A DNA stretch of 64,000 nucleotides from positions 1,372,024 through 1,436,023 of the forward strand of contig VWZX01007013.1 in NCBI GenBank assembly GCA_013399015.1. Reading direction: 5' to 3'. The notes under the pieces are model-generated. The model had not been told where the DNA came from and ran no database searches. It saw only the letters and a program-made list of their open reading frames with translations. Each line of letters starts with the position of its first letter. Within the stretch, counting starts at the first letter, position 1. A program made the position numbers and the translations under genes. Source of the DNA: Galbula dea. Lineage: Eukaryota; Chordata; Aves; Piciformes; Galbulidae. Shown in pieces: positions 45,909 to 58,600 of the stretch.

Positions 45909-48900
45909 AGACTAAAGCAATGAAAAATCCTGGATGCATCATATCCCTAACTGTGGTGATACATATCCAAGAGTAAAAGATAAACTCTTAAATTGACTCC
46001 GAGTAACTTCTTTACAGTTCATAAATGCCTTATTCCACAGATGCCAATGTGTTATCTAAGGCCAGATCAGCAATGCCATTGAGTGTTTGATTCCTCTTTG
46101 CAAGCAATGAGATATGAAGAACTAAACATCTCAGTATTGCTGTGGATCTAGTTCCAGGATGATAAAGTTCTGTAGTGAAAGGACATCTTGTGGTCGCCTT
46201 ACATTTAAGTATCTGCAAACTTCAAAGTTTGTCAGACAGTGTTTTCTGAATATGAATTATTCCAACAGAGCTGAAGATTGTATCTCAACTTTTTTCTTAC
46301 ACAGACATTTACTACTCACTCAAGTTGCAGGAGGCTCAGAGGATTTAAATGAGCATCACTGACCTCTCAGCTAGACACACAGGGATAGAGTAAGCTATAT
46401 AATATTTTGACACATTCATTTTTCAGGCCATTTATTACTACTAAAAAACCAAGAACATGGCAAGGTCATTCAGTATGTTAGAAGGCAAATAATTTCCTTC
46501 CTTTCTCAATGCTAAATTAATCTAAAAAATTTCACCACGTGTAGGCCTACAAAGCCAAAATAGCGCTCTGGTGCACCCAAACAGATAATCAATCCACAGA
46601 AAGTAAAACAGGTTCAAGAGCAGATGCTGAGTCTCTTTTGGCAGTCAGGCACTCCACTACTTAACAAAACTTAGAGAAAATTGACTCTAGCTCTGTTTTA
46701 TCCTGTGTTAGTATTATTCCATTATAGGAGCATATGTAAAGCCACAACTTCCAAAAGGCTCTATCTCCATTTTCAGTTGTTTTCAGTATTTTACCCTGCA
46801 AGTATTCTTTCTCTCATGAATTTATGTTTGTAATAATCAACCTTCGAATTGTCTTTCTAAGGTTATGGGGGAAAAAAATCACACATTGTCGTTTGTAAAC
46901 AATTTTAGAAATCATCACTTCAATGAACAAACATTTAATGTAATTTTTTTTCTTTCTGTCCTTAGATATTTTAATCTTCACTAGAAGGAAGACATGGTAA
47001 TGGTTGAGACCAAATGTATTTCCTTTACTGATAATTTGGCAAAATGTAGTTAACCTACTTCTCATGTCCCCCACACATAAGATCATTGTGAATGGGGTTC
47101 ATTATAAATTTCTTTCTTAAGTCTTTTTTGTTTGTTTTTTGTCACCTCAACTACTTTCAGATACATATATACTTTCCTCTGTACATAAATATATTTTAAA
47201 ATTAGCTTTACCCTGTAAGAAGAATAAATTCACACCTACATCAACTGACATAGCTAAGAAATAGGTGAGTTTGACAGGAAAAAAATCCACCACTTGAGAA
47301 TTCAGCCCCCAGACATTTAGATCTAGCAATGACTAGCAAAAGTGCTACAGTTATTGTTGAAGGAATCTAATAAGGCAACCAGAAAACGATCCCTCAGATA
47401 GCCAGAAGCAAAACTGTATGCAGACCACTCAAGATAAATGTGAGGAGACTGAATTTTCTGTGGAAAGGAACAATAAACTGGAATATGTTTTTGCAGGTCT
47501 CACTTAATAGTCTTTATACACATGCATCATGTATTTGCAACAGCTCAGTGAAAACCTGTGTTTTTCTCTGTTCAGAAACCTGCTTCAGCTGTCAGAAGGA
47601 GTTTATCAGGCAGTGAAATAATCTCAGTCTATCACTAACATTCAGATTGAATCAGGTCATTTGAAGTAGTTCTTCAGGTTCTCCTATAATTAGTTCTGTC
47701 AGAAAATTATTCAGACTTACAGGTAAAGTACACCAAATACCTGTTATGTTTCTTCCTTTGTTTTTCTTTACTGTGAACATTATGGAAGGAAAAATGCTGT
47801 CTATTTAGATACAGATGAGCCATGTGTTTTCTTTCTTCATTTTGCTGCAGGAACATATCTGTGAACATATCACTGAGAGGTCCTTGCATATTCACTGTTT
47901 CTAAAGATGCACAGCTTAACGCTTGAAGACTCAGACAATTTCAGCTTATCTATTTGAAAGTTTTATAGCTATTAGTAATAAGTGTAGCAGGAATACCTGG
48001 AAAACTTAACAATTACATAAAGTAATAACAATTTGGCTTCATTTTCCTCAACTTTAGATGCTACAATTGATAGCTAAACTAGTGACTTTAGGCTCCCCTT
48101 ACTGTCAATGGAAATTAATAGGCATCAGTCATGAAAAAGAAAGTTCTCACCCCAATGAATTTAATAGCAAAATGGGAAGAAATGAAGATTCAGAGGAATT
48201 AAGTAGTTTGCACAAAATCAGAACCTAGAATTAATATCTCCTGAGTCCTACTGAAATGTTTTAGACAGAAGACTGCTTCACCTTTTAGTATGTGGATGTT
48301 TTTTTAAAGCTCTTCTCTTTAGCACCCTGGAAAGGTTCTCAGATTACACTGCTATGTTGATGACAGTTTTTCTTTGTTTTCTTTTCTAACTTATTTCCAC
48401 TGTACTAAAAATGCTCTTTGAATCACTTCTACGTAGAGACTTCATAAAAAATTGAAGGGCTTCAATAATTTTAAATCATTCTACACTGCACATAGAGATT
48501 CACATTCCAATGCTAATTTTTTTATTAGCACTTTAATTTGGAAGATACTAGGCTTCTACAAGATTTAAAATTATTGGAGCATTTCAAATTTTTATAAGCT
48601 TTCCAGTAAAGATGTGACTATGGTTCTGGGCTTGTAAAGTGTAGCACAATTTAAATTTAATCTAAATTATTTAAGTGCTTCAGACTTCAGGGAGAATTTC
48701 AATCTTTCAAACTGGGATTCATGTTCAGAGACTAGAGCAATCTTATAATGCAAAGTGCTTTCATCATTTCAAAGACCTGCGGGCAGCATTCAGAACAAAC
48801 CATTTTTATTGTCAGTTTGTTAATTTAAATTATTTGTTTTCATCCTTAGTGTATAGAAAGGAAACAAGTAAAATAAGAGCATAAAAAGAAGACACTCTTT

Positions 48901-50689
48901 CCTCTAGAAAGTTTAACAGTGTTGTTCTGTTTAGATAGAAGGTGAGGTAATGTGAAGAACAATATTTTGCAACCTGCAATTTGAAACTTAATGTAAGATG
49001 TTACATGATCTATAGTCTCACCTTGCCCATGGATATTAAATAATCATAAAAGATCAAAGACATGTAACTTGCATTTTCAGTCCTACTGAAGACTTTGTTC
49101 AGCTACTCTGGAAACAAAATGTATTTAACTTTTTTTAAAACACTTTGTGTTTAGTTTTAGTCTAATGTGAACATACTAACTTCTTTAAAATCAAAAAGTG
49201 ACATATCATTTCTATAGCCATGTGGTGTGTGATATATAAAGAATTCTGAAAAACTGCACTTTCTTTCTCTGCATAAGCAATAGTTTGCTAGAGGGTTGTG
49301 TGGTCTGCACTAAGAGTACCAAGCATGTTCCTGTTACTCTATTGTTTATACAAGCACATGTCTAAATGCTTTCTTTTTTAAAAATTATTTCCTAGCATGA
49401 TTTTAGCTTTTTGCTTGCTAGCAATCTCCTAAACAATTTATATTAAATACTTGAGAGCTACTATGGGTCACGGACCATTCCCAATAGACAAATTAGGGGA
49501 GTCTTCTCTGAAGTCTGTAAGAGTTTAATAATATGCATACCAGCTGTTCAGAGTCAGACGCTTTTGTTTTCTTTTGTTTTTAATTCTTTGAGATGTGGTT
49601 TTCAACAAACATGTTATAAAGAATTATGCCTAAACTTTCTCTACAAAAAGGAAAAATTTAATTTGTTGGGAAAACTATGGTTTTAGTCAGGTTTACTGCC
49701 CAACCATTTGTCCAGCCTTTGTTTTCACATTTTATAAATGGTATGTTTACTACTTTGCAGGTGGCAAGAGGGCCTAGTAGAACTCATGAGACTGCAGTGT
49801 TCTTAATATACCTTGACAGGTTAACCATTCTCTGGCAGAAGTGTTGTCAAGATTTGTGACAACAGAGAAGTGAGAAAGTGCTATAATGCTAAACTTACAG
49901 TTCTTATCTCAGCAGTGCAAACCATTATTCCAGAGAAGATGTGTGCAACAAGGAACCAGAGGACAAAAAGGAGAGTGACTGAAAAACTAACAGCCTCTTC
50001 AGTATAACAGTGATTCTGTTGTCTCTTTCCTCTGTGAAAGAGTCAGGGTAGGGTAAAAGCTGTCCAAATGTACACTTTTATTAATTTTACACTACAAATA
50101 AGAAAATTCATATTTCATTCATTCAAAAGTATTTTGGATGCAAGAATTCACTCTATTGTGAAACATTCTACTAGCTTCCACATACCTCACAACTACAGCA
50201 ATTCTTCATAAAATAATCGTATTATAAATAACAATAACTATAGTGTTTATTGTTATTATTATTTTGGCTTGGAAAACCCCAGTCTTTAAAGGAGTGTAAA
50301 TTCTGTAAATCTAGGCTTACCATATTTCTCTCTGCTGCTCTCTGGATGGCTATGCCCAAATTGTTACAAGCATTTGTGTGGACTAACTTTGGGTATACTA
50401 TTCTAATTAAACACTTGGCATTAGTACCTATGTGATTCTGCTACACAGATGTATGGGAGGGACACTGAACATGAAATGGTCCTGAGCAGGAAAAGGAACA
50501 ATATTGTACAGTGGATAAGTGGGACCAAGAACACTGAAAAATGCATAAAATCAGCTGTGGAGGTTTCTCACTTACTGACTCCAATGACTTAGCATGAAAT
50601 GTCCTGGGAAGCTTCTCTCACCCTTTCTTGTCATGGGAATCTGTCCAGAAATTTGCCTGGCTCCTTAATTGTTGTGGGTTTAAGCTTAA
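45909..50689. other. AT-rich DNA, no gene seen
   Basis: A good splice-acceptor-like tract (TTTCTTTCTTCATTTTGCTG then CAG) ends at 47850 on the plus strand. The frame after it closes in 17 codons. Nothing else recognised. Confidence 0.4.
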
Positions 50690-50910
50690 TTTTCTCCCTT
50701 AAAATCTGGTACCCTTGTACCATTGTGCTTTATGAACTCATTAAATATTTCTTTAGATTCAGCTAGTTCATTGTTCCACATCTCACTATCTTTCTCACAT
50801 TTTCAATCAATTTCTTTTTATTTGCAAGTAGGTCAAGGATGGATTCTCCCTTAATTGGTACATGGTTGGCTGTTTTTGGTTTCTAAGAGATAATTCCTCT
50901 ATAAATGTTG
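50690..50910 (-). mobile_element. Possible ancient CR1-like endonuclease remnant
   Basis: One minus-strand frame reads IKGESILDLLANKKKLIENV, resembling the C-terminal endonuclease motif of CR1-like LINEs, in which a TRGDALLDLLxTN block precedes GDV and an SDH motif. Downstream similarity is very weak and there is an in-frame stop. If real, it is much older than the other copies. Confidence 0.35.
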
Positions 50911-52736
50911 TCTTGTGATTGTGAGTACCTTGAGATTTGGTCCAGGAAATTTTCATTCCTGCGGGTCTATAGTCATATGCCATCTGTCATTTCTTCTTTG
51001 TTTTTTATCCCTTGCAACTTTACCTAAAAACTGAACCACTACATTTCTCAATAAGGACTTTTTGAAGTTCTGTGATATGTAGAGCTGCAGTCTTCCAATG
51101 GCTAAAAGAAACCAGACACCTATTTTTCATTGATTTTGATTTGGTTTCCTTCCCCCCACCCCCTCCTGCCTTGTAGTATGGGGTAAATTACATCTACCCA
51201 ACAGTGCTGGACTGTTTAAAATACTAATAAGAATTCTGCCTCCAAATAACTTTTCCTTTATACACACAGTTCTTTCTGTAGTATATTATAATTCTAGTTA
51301 TGTGAATCATCAGACATACTTCAAGTGAAACCTATTATGTTACTGTAATACTATAATTTAATACTATTTAGGTCTTTCTGTTTTCTTCTCTGTTCTGTTT
51401 TTGAAATTATTGAAGTATATACTTCAATACTTATTCATTTTTTTCCCATCATTTTTTTCACCTTTTTCTTTATATGAATACTTAGGCAGATTCAAAAGTT
51501 TTATTAGCAACAATTTGGTATCTCAGTATGTACCAGATGGAGTTAAAAGACAGCTAATTTTCTCTCTATCAACTGCTAACAGTAGTTTAACACTTTTCTA
51601 AAGAAATGTACCAATTCTGAACTTAGGTTAACTAGTCATATGTCAAAATATGGTAAGTCTCAGCTCAGAGTACTACAACATGCAACACTTGCAGCTGTTA
51701 GCATTAATAATACAGAACATTGAGACAACTGCAATATCTGTTATGGTCCTCAGTATTATAGAGATGATGATAATAAGCAAATCCTTGACACAAATACTGT
51801 ATCAGTCTGTAGTCTGCAAATACTAATAAGATGCACTTTGACATAGGGCATCATGTCTGAACTGAAAAGCCATTACCAAAATTATAATATAAGTAAAACG
51901 TGGAGTGAAAGGCTAATAATGAGTGTGCCAGATGTTATACTCTGAAAGCATAGAATATTTATGGACTGTTCCAGTCAGATTCAATGGAAGCTCTGGACAC
52001 ATGGAACGTTTAAGAAATGCGGCCTTGGCATATATTGAATTATACAGAATGATACAGATGTTTTCCAGAGCATGTTAGTTACTTCATTCCTCACTAAACA
52101 CCAGAAGAAGAAAATTACAGTTTCAGTGATGTGGAAAAGGGGACAGGATGCAAATTCTATTAGTGGTTAAACAATATGCATATTTTTACTGATGACTGAA
52201 AACGAGAACTACTTTTTTTATCTGATTTAAAAATTGAGAAAGGCAACAAGAAAACAATCTGAAGAGAGAGCTAGACACTTTCCTGGACTATCATTCTAGA
52301 CCTATTACCTGACTTCTGGACTTATCTGCCAATTTCCTACATGGTATATAGGTATTAACTCTTAAATATATACAGAAGTTATTTATTGCTTTAGTCTACA
52401 CTTTTTTTGCTTATTCATCCCAAACAATATCTGTGTTATTTAGGAAGTTGACTGGTGACTGATTAACTCTGAGAAGCAGACAGTATATCTGTATGTATAT
52501 AGACTAGGCTATAAGAAGTAACCAGTACAGTTTTAAGAGGACTGAAGTTTTGAAACTTGCTCTAGACAGACAGCATTCGTGTCATCAGTAGATATGATGA
52601 CCAAAGGCTTAGACCTAACAGTATATACTCGAGGTAGATCATGAAGAAATGAGAGGGACAAGTAACTTTGATCTTTATCAATGCTTTATTACTTTTCCTC
52701 AAATTCTGGAATCTATCCAAACACTACTGGCTGCTT
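50911..52736. other. AT-rich DNA, no gene seen
   Basis: No repeat or coding signal recognised. Confidence 0.4.
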
Positions 52737-53120
52737 CACAGAATCACAGAATGTTAGGAGTTGGAAGGGACCTCTGGAGATCCCTCGTGTCAGAGCAGCT
52801 TCACCTACAGCAGGTTGCACAGGAACGCATCCAGGCAGGTTTTGAATATCTCCAGAGACAGACTCTACCACCTCCCTCAGGGACCATGGACTTGCAAATG
52901 GTTTACTTTCTTTAAGTATTCCCTGATCTGATTCTCCTCCATCAAGTATGTATCTTCTTTGCAACCAATTGTTCCTTTGGTTTTGGGGTCTTGGGATTCC
53001 TGAAGGCTGGTCTTACTATTAAAGACTGTGGTAAATAAGGCATTCAGCACTGCTGCCTTTCCCTTCTCCTGTATAATCGGGTCCCCCAACTCATTCAACA
53101 GTGGGCCCACCTGCATGCTT
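52737..53120 (-). mobile_element. CR1 LINE with internal deletion joining linker to 3' end
   Basis: The minus strand starts with the ORF2 segment between endonuclease and reverse transcriptase: KGKAAVLNALFTTVFNSKTS, then EENQIREYLKKVNHLQVHGP. At about 52885 it jumps directly to the ORF2 C-terminus and 3' end: LREVVESVSGDIQN, then AGGTCCCTTCCAACTCC and TTCTGTGATTCTGTGA. The whole RT domain is missing at the join. Both sides of the join are recognisable CR1 text in the same orientation, so this is one element with a deletion and not two insertions, although nested insertion cannot be fully excluded. Confidence 0.9.
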
Positions 53121-55261
53121 ACATGTTTGTACCATCATTTTGTGTTTGCAAAAACAGATTGAAATAGGTTGCAAACTTCAGTAACCAAAAAAAAAAATCA
53201 TACTGAAACTCACAGTTTGTCTGAAAAAGAGACCATTGCAAAAGGCAAGTATTTCAATGTGTCAATCAGTGAAATACAAAAAGCAACTTCCAGTATATGA
53301 AGATTCTTAAGGAAAAATGCATGAATCATTATTTTAATTAAAAAGAATGGCTAAATCTTATCATCGTGTCTGTGATAAGAGCTAGATAGAATGACTTTGT
53401 GGTTAAAGATTCGATTTTTCTAAACCCTGTACTGGGGTTGGTGGAAGAGGAGAGGGTATCTGGACAAAATGCTCTCCACCATTAGGGAGTTTTGAGTTGC
53501 TCCCAGAATGTGAAAACTAGCTGAGGTTTCTCCTGGAATTATACTCTAGAGGGAAGCTCTTATAGGTAACTCTCTAATAAAGACACACAAACACCACTCT
53601 GGCTAATGAAGAAGGCTATCTGTCATACAGTAGTATTTTGGAGTGAAGGTTTAAATGCCAGGAATCCCAAGGGGGTGTACTGCAGTCTTTAAAAGAACAC
53701 TTGAAGGAAACTAATCTCAGAGCTGGTCATTAGGTAACAGGCCTGAGAAGCAGAGTGCAGTTTCCAAAAGGTATTGAGGAACCCAAGTCTCATTAAATTC
53801 AACAGAGAAGGAAAAAAAATAAAATAAAACAATCCAAAATCCTGCATGTTTTTGTGAATCTTGGCCTGAGGTTTAAACTCCTCAGTCTGTGAAAGGTTTT
53901 GAAACTGACCATATTACTCTGGAGACAGGTGCTAACCACCCATTTATAAGGTATCCTAATATGATTCTTTTTCAAGCCCATTTCTTAAAAATGTTTCCCT
54001 GTGCATGAAACTATAAGACGTTATTTCAGCCCAAGAGAAGTAATGACAGTTTTCTAGCTGGGATGATGGGAGCGGGGGTTCAGACATGTACCTTAGAGGT
54101 GAAACATCTGGTTTACAGATTTCAGTTTAGTGTTTGCTAAATATATGTGTTGTAGAAAAGGTTCAATCCAAAAGGCATTGTAAAGTTTTGTTTTGGATGC
54201 TTTTCTTCAAAGCAAAATGCATTGTAGCCCCAGGACTTATCAGGAAGGAATAAGAGCTGAACTTGTACTGCATCTTTAGAAATAGTTACTGAAGTCTCCT
54301 AACTAACTTCTTAAAACAGGGACAGAAATGTAAGTTTAAAGTCTTCTTTTAAACCACCATATGAATCTTTAAAGTTACAGATTTTTGGAATAGTTAAAAC
54401 TGTGTTTTCCAGCAAATAAGCAGCTTGCCAAAGTACAAAATTTAACTCTTTTTCAGCTGTTAAGCAGACATAGCTAATGAAGTAACAGTACCTGTTTTCC
54501 TAAGCCAAGAAATCTACCACCTGTCTGGTAAGGCTTAAATTAAGACTTTGTTTGATATAAAGTTGATGAGTTTGAAATCCATTAGGATTTCTCTTGAATA
54601 CCAAATTATTTGGCACAGGCTATTGCAGAGCCGACAGATGATATAATACATTTTGCCATTATTAGTCTGAGCTAAACTTGAAACAGTTACCTAGTGGTAA
54701 AAGTGACTGTATGTTATTTTCAATCTCCTGAGTGAAATAGCTCCATAGAGTTTATACTTAGCAATAAAGAGATTTATACTGAGAAGACAAACTGTAGAAG
54801 CTTTTTTATTTGCTTCTCTCTGTTAAGCAGATTTGATGCAGAGTGTTTTCATATTCATATCTTACAGGCCTTTGGGTATTAAAGTTTGTGACAGAAAAGT
54901 CATATTCAGCAAAATTAAGAGTTCCTTTTTTATTACTTTTACTTTATATTAAAGGATGTTTTGGTAACAAACCCAAATTTTTATGCATAACACCTAAGCT
55001 AAAATGTATGTATCTCCATAATTATGAAGTAATTGTGAACAAAGTGGGGTGCTAAGAGACTTGTATAATGTAAATCTCAATGTTTTCCTTCTATAACAGT
55101 TAACTTTAGAGATCATTCTTCTATCCCATTAATACAATTTTTTTTTTAAAGCTAGAAGTAGGCAAAGCAGCTCTAAACAGCTGTGAACAAGCTCTATAGT
55201 GACACTATTGTTATTATTAAAACTGATCATTAAAGGAATTTAACAGTCTTTCTAAAACTGG
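53121..55261. other. AT-rich DNA, no gene seen
   Basis: The 53400-53780 part is slightly GC-richer but not recognised. Confidence 0.4.
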
Positions 55262-55678
55262 TGTCTAGTATGAGGAAAGGCTGAGGGAGCTGGGTCTCTT
55301 CAGCTTGGAGAAAAGGAGGCTAAGGGGTGACCTCATCTATGCTTTTAAATATGTGAAGGGTGGCTGTCAGGAAGATGGGGTCAGGCTCTTCTCAGTGAAG
55401 CCCAGTAACAGGACAAGAGGCAATGGCTGTAAGCTGAAGCATAGGAGATTCCGTGTGAATACACGTAGAAATTTTTTCCCAGTTCAGGTGCCAGAGCCCT
55501 GGCACAGACTGCCCAGAGAGGTTGTGGAGTCTCCTTCTATGGAGAGATTCAAAGTCTGTCTGGACACGCTTCTGTGTGACCTGGTGTAGGGAATCCTGCT
55601 GTGGCAGGGGGGTTGGACTAGGTGATCTTTCAAGGTTCCTTCCATCTCCTAACATTCTGTAATTCTGTGATTCTGTGA
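55262..55678 (+). mobile_element. CR1 LINE 3' end, well preserved
   Basis: The plus-strand frame runs MEKRRLRGDLIYAFKYVKGG, RLFSVKPSNRTRGNG, NFFPVQVPEPWHRLPREVV, ESPSMERFKVCLDTLL and stops at the TAG at 55587-55589. The 3' UTR follows: GGCAGGGGGGTTGGACTAGG, TGATCTTTCAAGGTTCC and three units of TTCTGTRA. The frame is continuous for 94 codons, making it the best-preserved CR1 coding remnant here. It is 5'-truncated within the C-terminal region and lacks catalytic domains. Confidence 0.94.
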
Positions 55679-58600
55679 AGTTTATATCACATTAATTTCA
55701 TGGGCATCTACATATTCAAAGTTGTTCTCAAAGTTTTCCTGCATTTTTGATTTGTCTAGGGTTTTTTATTAATAGTCTGAGAAGAGATTAAAATGAGCAA
55801 CTCAGCACTTAAGGTACAAAAAAGAATGTAGACATTAAGGGTGTGATTGTCTAAACATAATTTTGGTACTGTTTGATGTGCTTCATGAGACATTTACTTG
55901 GGACAAACAGGTATGAGACAACGTATATGGAAATTCATACCTGCCTTTCTGCTGCCACAGAGACTGCCCAAAGACAAATAAGAACCTTAGAACATCTGAA
56001 ATGATTCTAGTTACTTAATTAATTGGCTGCTAATAAACACTACAAATTATATACATGTGGTTTCAACCAATACAGTTTATTCTTTCAAGTCTAATTTCTT
56101 CAGAAATTAAAGTCTCTTCCTAGTTTGAGTTGTTTGTTTATGCTTCACTGACATTTTCTTGCTGCAAAGCAAATACCCTGGATTTGGGATTTTTCCATAT
56201 TTTATCATTAACCAGTTTGACTATTTCTAATTATGTTCTCTTTGCTGTTTGTGCATGTCATTTTGCAAACAAACACAAAGAAGCCCCGTGTAGTTTTGCA
56301 TTCAGCTCACAGAGGTATAATCGGTTCCCTTTGCTGGAGGAAATCCTCAGTGATATGTTGCCAATATTTTAACAAGAGACTTTCACAAATCATTCTCCCC
56401 TTAAGTCTATTTAAATCTGTCCATCAGGAATATGTGTGCTCCAGAGAGGAATGGCAACAGACTCATTTGTTTCCAATTTAATGTGAAAAAGCATTCTCAT
56501 AAACATAACCAAAAAAGATGGGATCTTACTTGGCAGACAAACTGGTATTAAGCTCCTGGAAACATCTAGACTATGTTGCTTAGCAAAAATGAACTGATGA
56601 AAAAAATGTGTGCAAATAGGTTTACTAGGAGAGCACTGTGCTTTGAAACAGCATGTGAGCAATGCTTTTACTTGTTGTCTATTTAGATGTAATACACTGG
56701 GAAATGTTTGTTTTCATCACAATATCTACCATTTGGTGAACTACTTAGAGTTTCCAAATGCAAAATGCCTCAGATACTGTACACAAAAACCCAAAATCCA
56801 TGAACAACCACCAAACCAACCAACCAAAAGTCCTACTAAAGCAATTATGAATATTCTGAAAATGCTGCTTCCATCTCAAGATTGCATTATGACACTCTAC
56901 AATACCTTGCATGTGTATGTGTTTCAGTATTTCCCAAGACAATTGCAAGGGCATAAGAAAGAACTACTGTATGAGGAATATCCTTAAGAATTTTCAGAGA
57001 ATGAGTGTTATGTTCCTAAGGTTCTTCACACAAATAAATCATACGGGGAGAATGAGAACACTTTTCCTAGGTTTTCCTCTTCCAGTGGCTGAGGCAGTCT
57101 CAATAGTGATACAACCATAAGGTTACAGTAAATTCTGAGAAGCAAACTGCTGTTCTCTGCTGTTAGAGCTGTTTCACATTAGATGGATTAAAAAAAGCAG
57201 ATGTAGCAGGAGCAACTATGACATATCCTGTTCTAATACTTACGTGCATTAGCAGCAGTGTAGTGTGACTTAAAATGACGGCACACAGGCTTTTTTTTTT
57301 AAAGCCCAAGTCCTCAGTTTTAGTTTTAATCTAGTATTTTAATTAAATATTTTATTAGTTTTGATTAATTAAGCTACCCCTATCCTAATTGTGAGTAGTT
57401 CCCAGCAATTTGACTTAAGCATTATGCTCACTCTTTCTAATGAACAGATGCATAATGAATTTCACAGAAAGGGAGTAATTTGTAAGGAGGAAGAAATGTG
57501 GGTAATTAATTTATTTATTTATCCCAAGGTACTTGAAATTTTGATTGCAAGTCTGTCTCCTAAAAGATACAATACTTAAGTAGGAAAAAAATAAAGAAAC
57601 TTCTTCCTTTTTTTTTTCTTCCCATACTCATAAGCTCAGAGGCTGTAAGAGCTGAATTAGTAAGCTCCTAGAATGACAACTGGCTGCAGCAATGAATGCC
57701 ACACACAAGCTCACTAAGCTGATAATTCTGCTCTTTACTAGTGTCTCTGTTATGTGTTATTTATTAGGGTTTGCATGTCTGTGTATTAGTGTTCATATCT
57801 CCTATATTTGTCTCTTACACTGAATAGCCCTTAATGTAGTAGCCAGAATAGAACAGATCCATACATTCTAGATATCCTTACAAGGCCGTGTCTCAGATAA
57901 ATTTTGGCCCCACTGAAGTTAGACACTGAAGTGTGTACTGGTTTTGACATCAGCATTTCATTGGTCTTCTGCCTTCTCAGAGATGTACACAATAGCCACT
58001 CAAAGTATGTATTACAAAACCACAATGTTAAATAAGATCTGTCCTTCCTTATCTTTAATTCCTTCCTACCCATAGATTACTGTGTACAGTAGAGTATATT
58101 TAGTTTCACTTAATGAGCAGCAAATTGATGCAGAGAAGGATAACAAAGTTGATTAAAGGCTTCCTAAAATCCACTTCCAGACAAAAGCCTTAAAAACTAA
58201 ATATACCTAGCTTGGTTAAGATATAATGGAAAGGTGATCTGATAATGTGCAGAAGTATCTGAAACCTGTCAAAATTTCAGATGAAAATTTAACAGGCAGT
58301 TAAAGGAAGAATTGAAAGGAATGGTATGAAAATACCCACATGAAAACAATGTTTTGAACTTCACAGAATAAAATCAAGCAGTGAATCTGATCAACTACAG
58401 AAAGAAAGCCTCAAATATTATGCCTCGCTTCATCTTTTCATAATGCTGTAAGAAGAAATAACAAGATGGCATTGTTTAGAGTGTGGAGCTCAGAAGGGTG
58501 AATTCTAATTTGAGCTGTGGTTACTGACTCATAAGAGAAAGTGAAGGGATTATTTCCTTCAAGGCAAGAATTTCTGAAGTATAACATGGTGATAATAAAA

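Noticed and set aside
47820..47910. Good splice acceptor ending at 47850
   Set aside because: The open frame after it stops after 17 codons; a terminal exon cannot be excluded but has no support.
56610..56987. 125-codon plus-strand open frame
   Set aside because: Runs through a CCAA repeat and has no domain.
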